Assembly: GCF_014648635.1 (NCBI RefSeq)
Contig: NZ_BMRM01000004.1
Span: forward strand, 186,001-250,000
From: Streptomyces cinerochromogenes
GTDB taxonomy: Bacteria > Actinomycetota > Actinomycetes > Streptomycetales > Streptomycetaceae
DNA: 64,000 nt
Direction: 5' to 3'
Part shown: positions 8,013-21,381 of the stretch, piece by piece
Numbering within the stretch: position 1 is the first letter of the stretch
How the letters are laid out: every line of letters begins with the position of its first letter
Position numbers and translations under genes: made by a program
The notes under the pieces: generated by a model
What the model was told of the DNA's origin: nothing
The model's input: only the letters and a program-made list of their open reading frames with translations
The model's database searches: none

Positions 8013-8535
8013 GTCACTCACCCCTTCGGGACACCCCTTCGGGAAGACCGGGGAGGCGACCGTAGCTGACGGTACGTCAGATTGCCAGCGTTGTCGGGGT
8101 GTGCGGGTTGCAGGAGGCGGGTTCCCGGCCCGTCCGGCACCGGTCCCTCCCCTCGTGGGGACCGGTGCCGGACGGTGCGGGGCGATCGACCCGCGCCATG
8201 TCGGCGCGGCACGGGTCGAGGACGAGGGCCGCCGAAGGGCGGAGGCCCGGTTCCCGGGACGTCCGGCGTACCCGCCGGCTCATCCGCCGGGCGCGGCGCG
8301 TGGTGACCGACGATGACCGAAAACGTACGGCGCCATGGGCTGTCTCTCCGAGCGCTGTGCCGGTGGCCTGTCCGGACGGTATGTGACGGGTCCGCTACTG
8401 GGTTCGGATCCTGCCATCTGTCGCCGCCGCCGAGGAGGTTCCGGTCTCCGGACCGGCCCTTCACCGCAGGTCAGCCGTATAAGGTGAGTTTTCCGGTCCG
8501 GACGTCCACACGCGCGGGAAGTAAGGGGTGGGACC
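8013..8535. other. 523-base gene-free region with strong hairpins
   Basis: No convincing coding frame. It contains a CTGACG-GTA-CGTCAG palindrome at 8066-8080 upstream of the minus-strand gene, a perfect 17-bp inverted repeat (8131-8147 with 8158-8174, 10-base loop), and a second hairpin at 8187-8218. Neither hairpin has a T-run. A TATAAG box at 8478 and GTAAGGGG just before the TTG at 8536 suggest the last 80 bases carry the promoter and ribosome site of the NTPase/WD40 gene. Confidence 0.55.
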
Positions 8536-11500
8536 TTGAGTTCCGACTCAGGGGCGCGCACAGCCTTCGCCGAACGCCTCGCGCTGCTGTACAAGGAGGC
8601 CGGAAATCCTCCCCTGAAGAGCGTCGCCGAGGCGGTCGTACGACTGCAGAGGGTGGACGAGCGCGGCCGGCCCGTGCGGGTGTCGGCACAGCGGATCAGC
8701 GACTGGCGGCGGGCCAGGAACGTACCGGCCCAGTTCGCCGCCCTCGCGGCCGTCCTGCAGATCCTGATCCCGGAGGCGCGGCGGCTGCGGCCCGCTCCGG
8801 TCTCCGCCGGCCTGTACGACCTCGCCCACTGGCAGCGGCTGTGGGAGCTGGCGCTGGCCGGCCCGGCCGCCGACCGGCCCGCGCCGCCCTCGGAGGAGAA
8901 CCGGCGGCCACCGGCCCAGGCCCCGCCGGTCGCCGGCGGCGTGTGTCCCTACCGGGGCCTGGCCCCGTACCGGCGGGAGGACGCCCGCTGGTTCTTCGGC
9001 CGCGAACGCAGTACGAACGCCCTCGTCGCCCAGCTCCGCGCGGCCGAGCGGTCCGGCGGGCTGGTGATGCTGGTCGGTGCCTCCGGAGCGGGAAAGTCCT
9101 CCCTGCTGAACGCCGGCCTCGTGCCCGCGGTCCGCAGCGGTGCCCTCTCCTCCCCCTCTCCCCAGGGCCCCCAGGGCTCCTCTACCTCCCGGGCTTCCGT
9201 CTTTTCCCAGGCTTCCCCCTCACCCGATTCCCCGGACTCCCCGGACTCCCCGGACTCCCCGGACTCCCCGGACTCCCCGGGACCAGCGCCCGTCCCCGCG
9301 CCCGCCGCCGACCCGCCCGACCCCGTCCTTCAGCTCGTCCCGGGTGCCGATCCGCTCGGCGAGCTGGTGCGCCGGGTCCCGGAGCTGGCCGCCGTCGCCG
9401 CCGAGGCGCGCAGGGCCGAGCGGGAGGCCTCGCGGAACCCGGCGCTGCCGGGCGGCGACGCCCCTCACCTGGCCCGCGCCGTGCGCGAGGCGATCGCGGA
9501 CTGGGCGGCCCGTACCGCCTGCCCCGACGTCCGGCCGGTCGTCATCGTGGACCAGTTCGAGGAGGCGTTCACCCTCTGCGCCGACGAGGCGGACCGCCGT
9601 GCCTTCATCCAGCTCCTGCACGCGGCCTGCACCCCGCCCGCCGGCTCCGCCGGAGCCGCCCCCGTGCAGGTCGTCCTCGGCATCCGCGCCGACTTCTACG
9701 AGCAGTGCCTCGGCTATCCGGAACTGGCCGACGCGCTCCAGCACCGGCACATGGTGCTCGGCCCGCTCACCGGCACCGAGCTGCGCGAGGCGGTGACCGG
9801 TCCGGCCAAGGCGGTGGGCCTGGAACTGGAGCCGGGGCTCGCCGAGTTGATCGTGCGGGAGGTCAGCGCCGACGGCCCGCGCGGCGCGCACGACGCGGGC
9901 GCGCTCCCGCTGCTGTCGCACGCGCTGCTGGCCACCTGGCAGCGCCGGAAGGCCGGGCGGCTGACGCTGGCCGGCTACCGCGCGGCCGGCGGGATCCAGG
10001 GCGCGGTCGCCGCGACCGCCGAGCGCGCCTGGTCCGGCCTGGACCCGGCGGCCCGTACCGCCGCGCGGCTGCTCCTGCTGCGACTGGTCCGGCTCGGCGA
10101 GGACACCCAGGCCACCCGCCGGCGCGGCACCCGGCGGCAGCTGGCGGAGGAGTCGGCCGACCCCGGCAAGACGGAGGAGTCGCTGGAGGCCCTGGTCCGG
10201 GCCCGGCTGGTGACGCTGGACGCGGACACCGTGGAGATCACCCACGAGGCACTGCTGCACGCCTGGCCCCGGTTGCGGCACTGGATCGACGAGGGCCGCG
10301 GCGACCATCTGCTGCGCCAGCGCCTCGAGGAGGACGGCCGGGCCTGGGAGGACTCCGGCCGGGACAGCTCGCTGCTGTACCGGGGGTCCCGGCTGGAACA
10401 GGCCCGCGGCTGGGCCCGGTCGGCCGGGGACACCTATCTGACCCGCAGCGCGGTGGAGTTCCTGGCCGCCTCGGTACGGCTGCGCAAGCGCACGGTGTGG
10501 CTGAGCCGGGCCGCGGTGGCCGCGCTGGTGGCGCTGGCCGTGCTCGCCGCCGGTTCCGCGGTGATCGCCTGGAAGCAGCGCGACGACGCCGTGTTCGAGC
10601 AGGTCCTCGCCGAGGCCGACCGGGTCCAGCACACGGATCCGTCGCTGGCCGCCCAGCTCGATCTGGTCGCGCACCGGCTGCGTCCCGGGGACGAGGGCAC
10701 GTACAGCCGCCTGATCTCGATCGTGAACGCGCCGCTGGCCACCCCGCTGTCCGCCCACACCGGTGCCGTCTACCTCACGTCGTTCAGCCCGGACGGGCAC
10801 ACCCTGGCCACGGCCAGTTACGACCGCACGGTCCGGCTGTGGGACGTCACCGACCCGCACCGCCCGGCCCCGCTCGGCAAGCCGCTCACCGCCCACACCA
10901 GCTGGGTGAGCAGTGCGGTCTTCAGCCCGGACGGGCACACCCTGGCCAGCGCCGGGGACGACGGCACGATCCGGCTGTGGGACGTCACCGACCCGGCGCA
11001 CCCGGTTCCGCTCGGCCGTCCCCTCACCGGTCACAAGGGCACGATCTACCTGGTCGCGTTCAGTCCGGACGGCCGCACCCTGGCCTCCGCCGGCGAGGAC
11101 CACACCGTACGCCTGTGGGACGTGGCCGACCCGCGCCGGCCGAAGGCGGGCGGGACGCTGCGCGGACACGACGCCGCGGTGCGCTGCGTGGCGTTCAGCC
11201 CCGACGGGCGCACCCTCGCGGCGGGCGGTGACGACGAGAGGATCCTGCTGTGGGACACCTCCGATCCGGGCCGGCCCCGGCGGATCCCCACGGCCCTGAC
11301 CGGCCACACGGACCTCGTGCACTCGGTGGCCTTCAGTCCCGACGGACGCACCCTCGCCAGCGGCAGCGCGGACGACACCATCCGGCTGTGGAACCTGCGG
11401 GACCCGGCGCACCCGTCCCCGCTCGGCTCACCGCTGACGGGGCACACCGGCCCCATCTGGTCCGTCGCCTTCAGCCCCGACGGCGGAAGACTCGCCGCCG

Positions 11501-12717
11501 CCAGCGCGGACAGCACGGCCAGCCTGTGGAACGTCAGCGACCCCGGCTCCCCCTCCCAGGTCGGCGAGCCGCTGGCGGGCAGCAGCGGCGAGATGTACGC
11601 GCTGGGTTTCAGCCCGGACGGCCGTACCCTCGCCACCGGCAGCGGTGACGGCAAGGCGCGGCTGTGGTCGATACCGACCTCGGACATGATCGGGCGCAGC
11701 GGGGCGTTCCGCCCGGACGGGAAGGTGCTCGCCACGGCCTCGCGCGACGGCAGGGTCCGGCTGTGGAACGTGGCCGCCCCCGGCCGGCCCGTGGCGCTGG
11801 GCGCGCCGTTCATGCGTGCCGACGGCGGCCACCGTTCCATGATGTTCTCCCCCGACGGCCGCACCCTCGCCGTACTGAACGGCATGAGCACGCTGTACCT
11901 GTGGAACGTCACCGACCCGTCCCACCCGGTCCGCGCCGCCTCGCTGGCCCTGCGGACCCGCTTCGCGGGCCCCCGCACGCTGGCGTACAGCCCGGACGGG
12001 AAGGTGCTCGCCACGGCCTACGACGACCGCACCATCCAGCTGTGGAACGTCACCGACCCCGCCCGTGCCACCGCGCTCGGGGAGCCGCTCACCGGCCACC
12101 GCGGCTACGTCAACGCCCTCGTCTTCAGCCCGGACGGGCACACCCTGGCCAGCGGCGGCGCGGACCGCACCATCCGCCTGTGGAACGTCACCGCGCCCGC
12201 CCGCGCCGTACCGCTCGGCCGGCCGCTCCCGGCCCACTCCGGCCCGGTCAACGCGCTCGCCTACAGCCCCGACGGGCACACCCTGGCCAGCGGCGGCGAC
12301 GACGACACGGTCCGCCTGTGGGACGTCACCGACCCCGCCGCGGCGAGTGCCCTGGGCGACCCGCTCACCGGCCACACCGAGGCGGTCACCTCCCTGACGT
12401 TCAGCCCCGGGGGCCACACCCTGGCCAGCGGCGGCAACGACAACACGGTCCGCCTGTGGAACGTCACCGACCCCGCCGCGGCGTCCCCGATCGGCCAGTC
12501 GATGACCCCGAACGCGACGACGGGCACCTTCCTCGCCTTCAGCCCCACCCGCCATGTCCTCGGCGTCTCCAGCGGCACCGACACGGTCCGCCTGTGGAGC
12601 CTCGACGACGAAGCGGCGATCCGGCACATCTGCTCGGTGACCCGGGGCGTCCTGACCCCGCACCGCTGGCACGAGTACCTGTCCCGCCTCTCCTACGACC
12701 CCCCGTGCGGTCGATGA
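8536..12717 (+). CDS. HTH / nSTAND1 NTPase / double WD40 propeller protein
   Basis: 1393 residues from a TTG start preceded by AAGGGGTG. Residues 1-110: helical HTH-like domain. From 138, the nSTAND1 entry motif PYRGLAPYRREDARWFFGRE, then Walker A GASGAGKS (181-188) and a Walker B-like VVIVDQFEEAFTL; the NTPase region continues to about 640. One probable membrane helix lies at about 656-678 (AAVAALVALAVLAAG). Residues about 736-1390 contain fourteen WD40 repeats with FSPDG...RLWNV cores, i.e. two seven-bladed propellers. STAND ATPases are signal-sensing switches in defence, regulation or death; here the role is unknown. A microsatellite encodes SPD repeats inside the NTPase domain. Confidence 0.88.
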   Translation: MSSDSGARTAFAERLALLYKEAGNPPLKSVAEAVVRLQRVDERGRPVRVSAQRISDWRRARNVPAQFAALAAVLQILIPEARRLRPAPVSAGLYDLAHWQRLWELALAGPAADRPAPPSEENRRPPAQAPPVAGGVCPYRGLAPYRREDARWFFGRERSTNALVAQLRAAERSGGLVMLVGASGAGKSSLLNAGLVPAVRSGALSSPSPQGPQGSSTSRASVFSQASPSPDSPDSPDSPDSPDSPDSPGPAPVPAPAADPPDPVLQLVPGADPLGELVRRVPELAAVAAEARRAEREASRNPALPGGDAPHLARAVREAIADWAARTACPDVRPVVIVDQFEEAFTLCADEADRRAFIQLLHAACTPPAGSAGAAPVQVVLGIRADFYEQCLGYPELADALQHRHMVLGPLTGTELREAVTGPAKAVGLELEPGLAELIVREVSADGPRGAHDAGALPLLSHALLATWQRRKAGRLTLAGYRAAGGIQGAVAATAERAWSGLDPAARTAARLLLLRLVRLGEDTQATRRRGTRRQLAEESADPGKTEESLEALVRARLVTLDADTVEITHEALLHAWPRLRHWIDEGRGDHLLRQRLEEDGRAWEDSGRDSSLLYRGSRLEQARGWARSAGDTYLTRSAVEFLAASVRLRKRTVWLSRAAVAALVALAVLAAGSAVIAWKQRDDAVFEQVLAEADRVQHTDPSLAAQLDLVAHRLRPGDEGTYSRLISIVNAPLATPLSAHTGAVYLTSFSPDGHTLATASYDRTVRLWDVTDPHRPAPLGKPLTAHTSWVSSAVFSPDGHTLASAGDDGTIRLWDVTDPAHPVPLGRPLTGHKGTIYLVAFSPDGRTLASAGEDHTVRLWDVADPRRPKAGGTLRGHDAAVRCVAFSPDGRTLAAGGDDERILLWDTSDPGRPRRIPTALTGHTDLVHSVAFSPDGRTLASGSADDTIRLWNLRDPAHPSPLGSPLTGHTGPIWSVAFSPDGGRLAAASADSTASLWNVSDPGSPSQVGEPLAGSSGEMYALGFSPDGRTLATGSGDGKARLWSIPTSDMIGRSGAFRPDGKVLATASRDGRVRLWNVAAPGRPVALGAPFMRADGGHRSMMFSPDGRTLAVLNGMSTLYLWNVTDPSHPVRAASLALRTRFAGPRTLAYSPDGKVLATAYDDRTIQLWNVTDPARATALGEPLTGHRGYVNALVFSPDGHTLASGGADRTIRLWNVTAPARAVPLGRPLPAHSGPVNALAYSPDGHTLASGGDDDTVRLWDVTDPAAASALGDPLTGHTEAVTSLTFSPGGHTLASGGNDNTVRLWNVTDPAAASPIGQSMTPNATTGTFLAFSPTRHVLGVSSGTDTVRLWSLDDEAAIRHICSVTRGVLTPHRWHEYLSRLSYDPPCGR
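9234..9278 (+). repeat. 9-bp microsatellite within the NTPase domain
   Basis: Five exact tandem copies of GGACTCCCC, in frame, encoding Ser-Pro-Asp repeats about 45 residues after Walker A. Diverged copies flank it. Copy-number change would lengthen a loop without breaking the frame. Confidence 0.9.
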
Positions 12718-12719
12718 TC

Positions 12720-12834
12720 GGCCAACATCCCTGATTCCCGCCGGACTTGGCCCCATACAACCGACAACCTTGTTACCCTTGGCCATAGCCCGATCGCTGG
12801 TGCATCCCCCGTCGCCAGCGGTCGGGCCTTTTTT
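12720..12834 (+). ncRNA. Structured 3' element / possible small RNA ending in an intrinsic terminator
   Basis: After the WD40 stop come GGCCAA...TTGGCC (12720-12752) and then a hairpin of 14 pairs (12787-12800 with 12815-12828, one internal mismatch) whose 14-base loop carries CCCCC, followed by TTTTTT. It certainly looks like a rho-independent terminator. The two hairpins with C-rich loops recall the actinobacterial 6C RNA family, but the first hairpin is a poor match and only five Cs are present, so small-RNA status is speculative. Confidence 0.4.
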
Positions 12835-12843
12835 CCGGCTTTC

Positions 12844-13209
12844 TCAGCCGTCACCGGCCTGGGCACGCCGGCCGAGGACACAGAACTCGTTGCCCTCGGG
12901 GTCCGCCATGACGACCCACGACTGCTCGCCCTGGCCGATGTCGACACGCTTCGCGCCCAGCGCCTCCAGGCGGGCCACCTCGGCGGCCTGGTCGTCCGGC
13001 CTGAAGTCGAGGTGCAGCCGGCTCTTGGCCTTCTTGGCCTCGTCGAGCCGGACGAAGTCCAGCCCCGGCAGGCGGTCGGGGGCCGGACGGATCTCGAACT
13101 CCTCGTCGGAGGAGTGGACGACGACCCAGCCAAGAGCCTCGGCCCACCACCGGCCCAGGGCGACCGGATCCGCCGAGTGAACGATTACCTGCTCCCATTC
13201 CAAGGTCAT
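12844..13209 (-). CDS. VOC (glyoxalase/bleomycin-resistance fold) protein
   Basis: 121 residues from ATG at 13209. Single beta-alpha-beta-beta-beta module of the vicinal-oxygen-chelate superfamily: EQVIVHSADPVALGRWWAEALGW at the start, a central RLHLDFRPDDQAAEVARLEALGA, and the C-terminal VVMADPEGNEFCVL motif that carries a usual metal-ligand Glu. This is the short single-domain form typical of actinobacterial VOC proteins, which dimerise to make an active site. Substrate unknown. Confidence 0.9.
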   Translation of the reverse strand: MTLEWEQVIVHSADPVALGRWWAEALGWVVVHSSDEEFEIRPAPDRLPGLDFVRLDEAKKAKSRLHLDFRPDDQAAEVARLEALGAKRVDIGQGEQSWVVMADPEGNEFCVLGRRAQAGDG

Positions 13210-13299
13210 CCGCCGATCCTAGGCCGACCGCGGAGAAGCACAACCGGATTCCGCGGCACTCCACCGGCCCCGGCGCGCGGCCCGCACGGTTCCGCGTCA

Positions 13300-13330
13300 A
13301 AGGCCCCCACCATGACCGGTCGGGGGCCTT
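13300..13330 (-). terminator. Terminator after the small secreted protein gene
   Basis: 9-bp stem AAGGCCCCC / GGGGGCCTT with a 13-base loop, 63 bases beyond the stop of the minus-strand gene at 13393. Confidence 0.6.
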
Positions 13331-13392
13331 CGTGCCGGTGGCCGGGGCCGACAGGACGGGAACCTGCGGGCCCCTCCTTGTCAGCGGGGGGT

Positions 13393-13614
13393 CTAGTCGA
13401 CCTTCTCCCCGTTGTGCGTGCCGCCCTTGCAGTAGTTGCCCTCCTCGTTGATCGCGGGCGTTCCGCCGCCCTGCCTGCACTCGGAAGGGGTGACGTAGGA
13501 GTGGCTGCCCTGTGCGGTGGCGGCGGTGGCGGTGGCGGTGGCGGCGCCTGTGAGGCCGAGCCCGGCGAGGGCTGCCGTGGCGATGACGGCGGCGAGGGTT
13601 CGTCGAGTGCGCAT
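13393..13614 (-). CDS. Small secreted protein with one Cys pair
   Basis: 73 residues. MRTRR followed by a hydrophobic core (LAAVIATAALAGLGLTG) and ATATAATA is a clear Sec signal peptide, leaving about 40 mature residues. The mature part contains two Cys (SECRQGG and NYCKGG), likely one disulphide, and is Gly/Asn-rich. An imperfect CACCCA/TGGGTG palindrome lies 54 bases upstream. No family recognised; it could be a secreted signal, inhibitor or surface peptide. Confidence 0.7.
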   Translation of the reverse strand: MRTRRTLAAVIATAALAGLGLTGAATATATAATAQGSHSYVTPSECRQGGGTPAINEEGNYCKGGTHNGEKVD

Positions 13615-13780
13615 GTGGTTCCCCTTTCACGGATTGCCTCGGTCGGGGCACTAGCCAGCTTGATCTTCACCCATGTGGGTGGCACGTCGTAGTGCGCCGT
13701 TCGGGTGAAATGCCGTCGATGCCCGACTCACCCGGCGAACGGACGGGAACCCGTTGCGGCCGGGGGTTTTCGTGCGGGGC

Positions 13781-14182
13781 TCAGGAAGCGGCGGCGTCAT
13801 GCACGGTCTCACGGACCTCCAGCACGGTGTCGGTTCCGGTGATCTCGAACAGTCGCCGAAGTTGCGCCGGCGGCGCGGCCACGCGCAGCGTTCCCGTGTG
13901 GTGGGCAACGATCAACAGGTTGAGGAACGACGAGTCCGCGAAGTCGATGCCGGAGGCGTCCAGGATCACCTTCGGATGCTTCCTGACAGCGGAGTCCAGC
14001 GCGTCCGCCAGAGGCGGGGTCGTGTGCATGTCGTAGGAGCCGTGAGCGGCGATGACCCAGGCGCCGCGCCATTCGCGCTGCTGCACCGCGGTCACCGGTC
14101 CGGAATCGCCGGCTTGGCCCGCCCGCTGGTTCCCACCGTCGCCACTCATGAGCATGGGCATGACGGCCTCACTCCAGGACAC
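13781..14182 (-). CDS. STAS-domain anti-anti-sigma-like protein
   Basis: 133 residues from GTG at 14182, chosen because GGAAGGAG lies 8 bases upstream. After a 28-residue flexible N-terminus the STAS fold follows: VIAAHGSYDMHTTPPLADAL, VILDASGIDFADSSFLNLL, LRVAAPPAQLRRLFEITG. The Ser in DSSF is the residue phosphorylated by anti-sigma kinases in SpoIIAA/RsbV-type antagonists. No cognate kinase or sigma gene is beside it. It is divergent from a winged-helix gene with an operator-like repeat between them. Confidence 0.88.
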   Translation of the reverse strand: MSWSEAVMPMLMSGDGGNQRAGQAGDSGPVTAVQQREWRGAWVIAAHGSYDMHTTPPLADALDSAVRKHPKVILDASGIDFADSSFLNLLIVAHHTGTLRVAAPPAQLRRLFEITGTDTVLEVRETVHDAAAS

Positions 14183-14245
14183 CTTCGCAGCTCCTTCCGC
14201 GACTCAGCACCGAGCCCGCCATAAGTTACCGGAAAAATATGTCAT

Positions 14246-14279
14246 GCATTTTAGTTCGGCAATGGTGGCCCTAAAATGC
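14246..14279. promoter_or_regulatory. Inverted repeat between the STAS and winged-helix genes
   Basis: GCATTTTAG and CTAAAATGC are perfect 9-base inverted arms spaced by 16 bases in an unusually AT-rich stretch. The right arm ends 5 bases before the ATG at 14285. A winged-helix dimer binding two half-sites here could control both divergent genes. Confidence 0.55.
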
Positions 14280-14284
14280 GGGGC

Positions 14285-14641
14285 ATGGTTGGAGTACCCG
14301 AACCTCACAGCGGATGGACGTTCATCACCAGCCACGCACGCGTACTGGCAGCCATCGCCGACAACCCGAACGTCCGGATCCGCGACATCGCTGCCCACTG
14401 CCGGCTCACGGAGCGCGCCGTCCAGCGCATCATCTCCGACCTTGAGCGGGACGGTTACCTCTCCCACACCCGGGACGGGCGCACGAACAGGTACCGCATC
14501 GAGCCGGACAAGGTGCTGCGCCATCCGGCGGAAGCCGGCCTCTCCGTCGCCGCCCTGCTGTCGCTGCTCGTGCAGGACGAGAGCGATCGGGGCAGCACAT
14601 CCGAACCGGTCATGGCGCGCACCTCGCCGACGCAGCGCTGA
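14285..14641 (+). CDS. Winged-helix transcriptional regulator (MarR/ArsR-like)
   Basis: 118 residues from ATG at 14285; ATG at 14276 is inside the inverted repeat and less likely. Residues about 10-80 form a winged helix: TFITSHARVLAAIADNP, VRIRDIAAHCRLTERAVQRIISDLE (recognition helix), DGYLSHTRDGRTNRYRI (wing). A short C-terminal helical tail follows. This compact form is common in Streptomyces. No clear ribosome site is visible, so a leaderless or weakly translated message is possible. Likely autoregulatory and controlling the divergent STAS gene. Confidence 0.8.
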   Translation: MVGVPEPHSGWTFITSHARVLAAIADNPNVRIRDIAAHCRLTERAVQRIISDLERDGYLSHTRDGRTNRYRIEPDKVLRHPAEAGLSVAALLSLLVQDESDRGSTSEPVMARTSPTQR

Positions 14642-14747
14642 CCCCGGCTCCCATCCCCCCCGTGCCCGCAGTGGGCGACGGTGCCTCGTCACCTGCCCGC
14701 TGCGCCTGCGCAGGCACCGGCCGTGGGTGTCGATCGTGGGTGTCAAA

Positions 14748-14779
14748 AAGACCCCCGGCCCTAGTGGACCGGGGGTCTT
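14748..14779 (-). terminator. Terminator after tRNA-Ile
   Basis: Stem AAGACCCCCGG / CCGGGGGTCTT (11 bp); on the minus strand the transcript ends in TTTTT. It starts 9 bases after the tRNA and would end the gyrBA-DUF3566-tRNA transcript. Confidence 0.75.
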
Positions 14780-14787
14780 CTCGCTGG

Positions 14788-14861
14788 TGGGGCTAACAGG
14801 ATTTGAACCTGTGGCCTCATCCTTATCAGGGATGCGCTCTAACCAACTGAGCTATAGCCCC
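14788..14861 (-). tRNA. tRNA-Ile (anticodon GAT)
   Basis: The reverse complement is a full 74-base cloverleaf: acceptor GGGGCTA with TAGCCCC plus A, D arm GCTC...GAGC, anticodon loop CTGATAA reading GAT, and T loop TTCAAAT. It follows DUF3566 as in other actinobacteria. CCA is not encoded. Confidence 0.96.
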
Positions 14862-14973
14862 GCCGCGCTCTGCGGTGTGTGTCCCGCGCGCTGACTCCTG
14901 AAGATTAGCGCACGACCGGCTCAGTCCCAAAATCGGTTGTCGGGGGGCCGTCGGAACGCCGCTGGTCCGGGGG

Positions 14974-15714
14974 TCACTCGTCCTCGGCCAGGGTCAGTTC
15001 GATGCCGCCCACGAAGCCGGCGGAGAGGTTGTAGATGAACGCGCCGAGCGTCGCGAGCGCGGTGGCCAGCACCACGTCGATGACCGCGATGATCGTCGTG
15101 AACGTCAGGACGTGGGGGAGCGAGAGGAACGCCTGCAAGTCGAAGCCGTTCGCCTCGTTCGAGCCGGTCGCCTCCGAGATCGTGCCGCCGACCGTCGAGA
15201 ACACGCCCATCGCGTCCAGGACCATCCACAGCACCGCCGAGGCGACGATCGTGCAGATGCCGAACGCGATCGACAGCAGGAAGCTGACCTTCATCACCGA
15301 CCACGGGTCGGCCTTGGCCACCCGCAGCCGCGCCTTGCGGGTCCGCGGCGCCGTCGGCCGCACCCCCGTACGCGGCTTGCGCACCGCGCCGGCGGGCGCC
15401 TGCGCCGGATAGGCCTGCGGCGGGTGGTAGGGCTCGGCGGGCTCCTGCGGGCTCCGCTCGCCGGGAAGCGGCGACGACGGCCGCGTCTCACCGGCCGCGG
15501 CCGGGCCTCGGGTGTCCGTCACGGTTCCCCCCTGGGAGTCCTGCTGGGATTCCTTCGTGCCGGAGGACTCCGCCACGGAAGCCTTCACCGGCTTCAGGTT
15601 GGTCGTGTGCGGGTCGCTCGCGCTCCCCGCACGCGCGGCGGAGCCACGGCCGCCGCCGTCCGTTTCCGTACCCGTCGAGGTACCGGCCGATCCGGCGCCC
15701 GTGGCTCCGCTCAC
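14974..15714 (-). CDS. DUF3566 transmembrane protein downstream of gyrA
   Basis: 246 residues from GTG at 15714, with GGAG upstream. Residues 1-130 are low-complexity and hydrophilic. The C-terminal domain is DUF3566: KADPWSVMKVSFLLSIAFGICTIVASAVLWMVLDAMGVF (helix 1), an amphipathic middle part, then VLTFTTIIAVIDVVLATALATLGAFIYNL (helix 2) and an acidic end. Only 18 bases separate it from gyrA, so it shares the gyrase transcript. The equivalent mycobacterial gene sits at the same place; its role there has been linked to cell shape, but I know of no firm function. Confidence 0.9.
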   Translation of the reverse strand: MSGATGAGSAGTSTGTETDGGGRGSAARAGSASDPHTTNLKPVKASVAESSGTKESQQDSQGGTVTDTRGPAAAGETRPSSPLPGERSPQEPAEPYHPPQAYPAQAPAGAVRKPRTGVRPTAPRTRKARLRVAKADPWSVMKVSFLLSIAFGICTIVASAVLWMVLDAMGVFSTVGGTISEATGSNEANGFDLQAFLSLPHVLTFTTIIAVIDVVLATALATLGAFIYNLSAGFVGGIELTLAEDE

Positions 15715-15732
15715 GATGACTCACTCCTCGTG

Positions 15733-18327
<2,595 letters not shown>

Positions 18328-18369
18328 TGCTGGTGAAGATCCTTCCTGGTGCGGTCAGCTGAGACCGAC

Positions 18370-20847
<2,478 letters not shown>

Positions 20848-21381
20848 TCACCCGTACGTATCGCCGGGACCCGTGCTGCCCGGAGCCCGGAGCGGGCCGT
20901 AGCGGCGGGCCGGGCCACCGGGGTTGAGCACCTTGATCATCCGAACGGTGCCGTGCCCCAGGTCCTCGTTGAGGCGGGCGACCAACGCGGGCGCCAGGTG
21001 GCGCAGCTGGGTGGCCCAGGCCGTCGAGTCGCACTGCACGACCAGCACGCGCTCGTCCTCGTCGTACCGCTGCGGCACACAGTGCTTGGCCAGGTCCTCG
21101 CCGACGATCTGCGGCCAGCGGCCCATCACCCCGCCCACCGCGGCCGGCGCCTCCCAGCCGCGCTCGGTGATCAGCCGGTTGATCGCCGCCCCGAGCGCCA
21201 TCGGGTCCCGGCCGTCGGCCCCCGCGCCGGAGCGCAGCCCGCCGCCCCTGCGCGCCTGCTTCTTCTGCCGCGCCGCGTCCCCCCGCGCGCGTGCCTGCTC
21301 CCGCGCCGCGCGCAACGCCACGCGCGCGAGGTCGACACCGGAGGGGTCCTTCCTGTCCGGGCCGGGCTTGTCGGTGCTCAT
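20848..21381 (-). CDS. dciA: DciA (DUF721), replicative helicase loader/regulator
   Basis: 177 residues. A basic, disordered N-terminus (to about 60) precedes the DUF721 KH-like domain: [41 protein letters not shown] and [27 protein letters not shown], including the conserved Trp of the DciA family. DciA loads or activates DnaB where DnaC/DnaI are absent. Start ATG overlaps the recF stop as ATGA, so translation is coupled. DnaB itself is encoded at 61622 in this window. Confidence 0.92.
   Translation of the reverse strand: MSTDKPGPDRKDPSGVDLARVALRAAREQARARGDAARQKKQARRGGGLRSGAGADGRDPMALGAAINRLITERGWEAPAAVGGVMGRWPQIVGEDLAKHCVPQRYDEDERVLVVQCDSTAWATQLRHLAPALVARLNEDLGHGTVRMIKVLNPGGPARRYGPLRAPGSTGPGDTYG

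Noticed and set aside
8066-8080. CTGACG-GTA-CGTCAG as a firmly identified regulator site
   Set aside because: It is a good short palindrome but I cannot name a regulator, and similar ones arise often at high GC.
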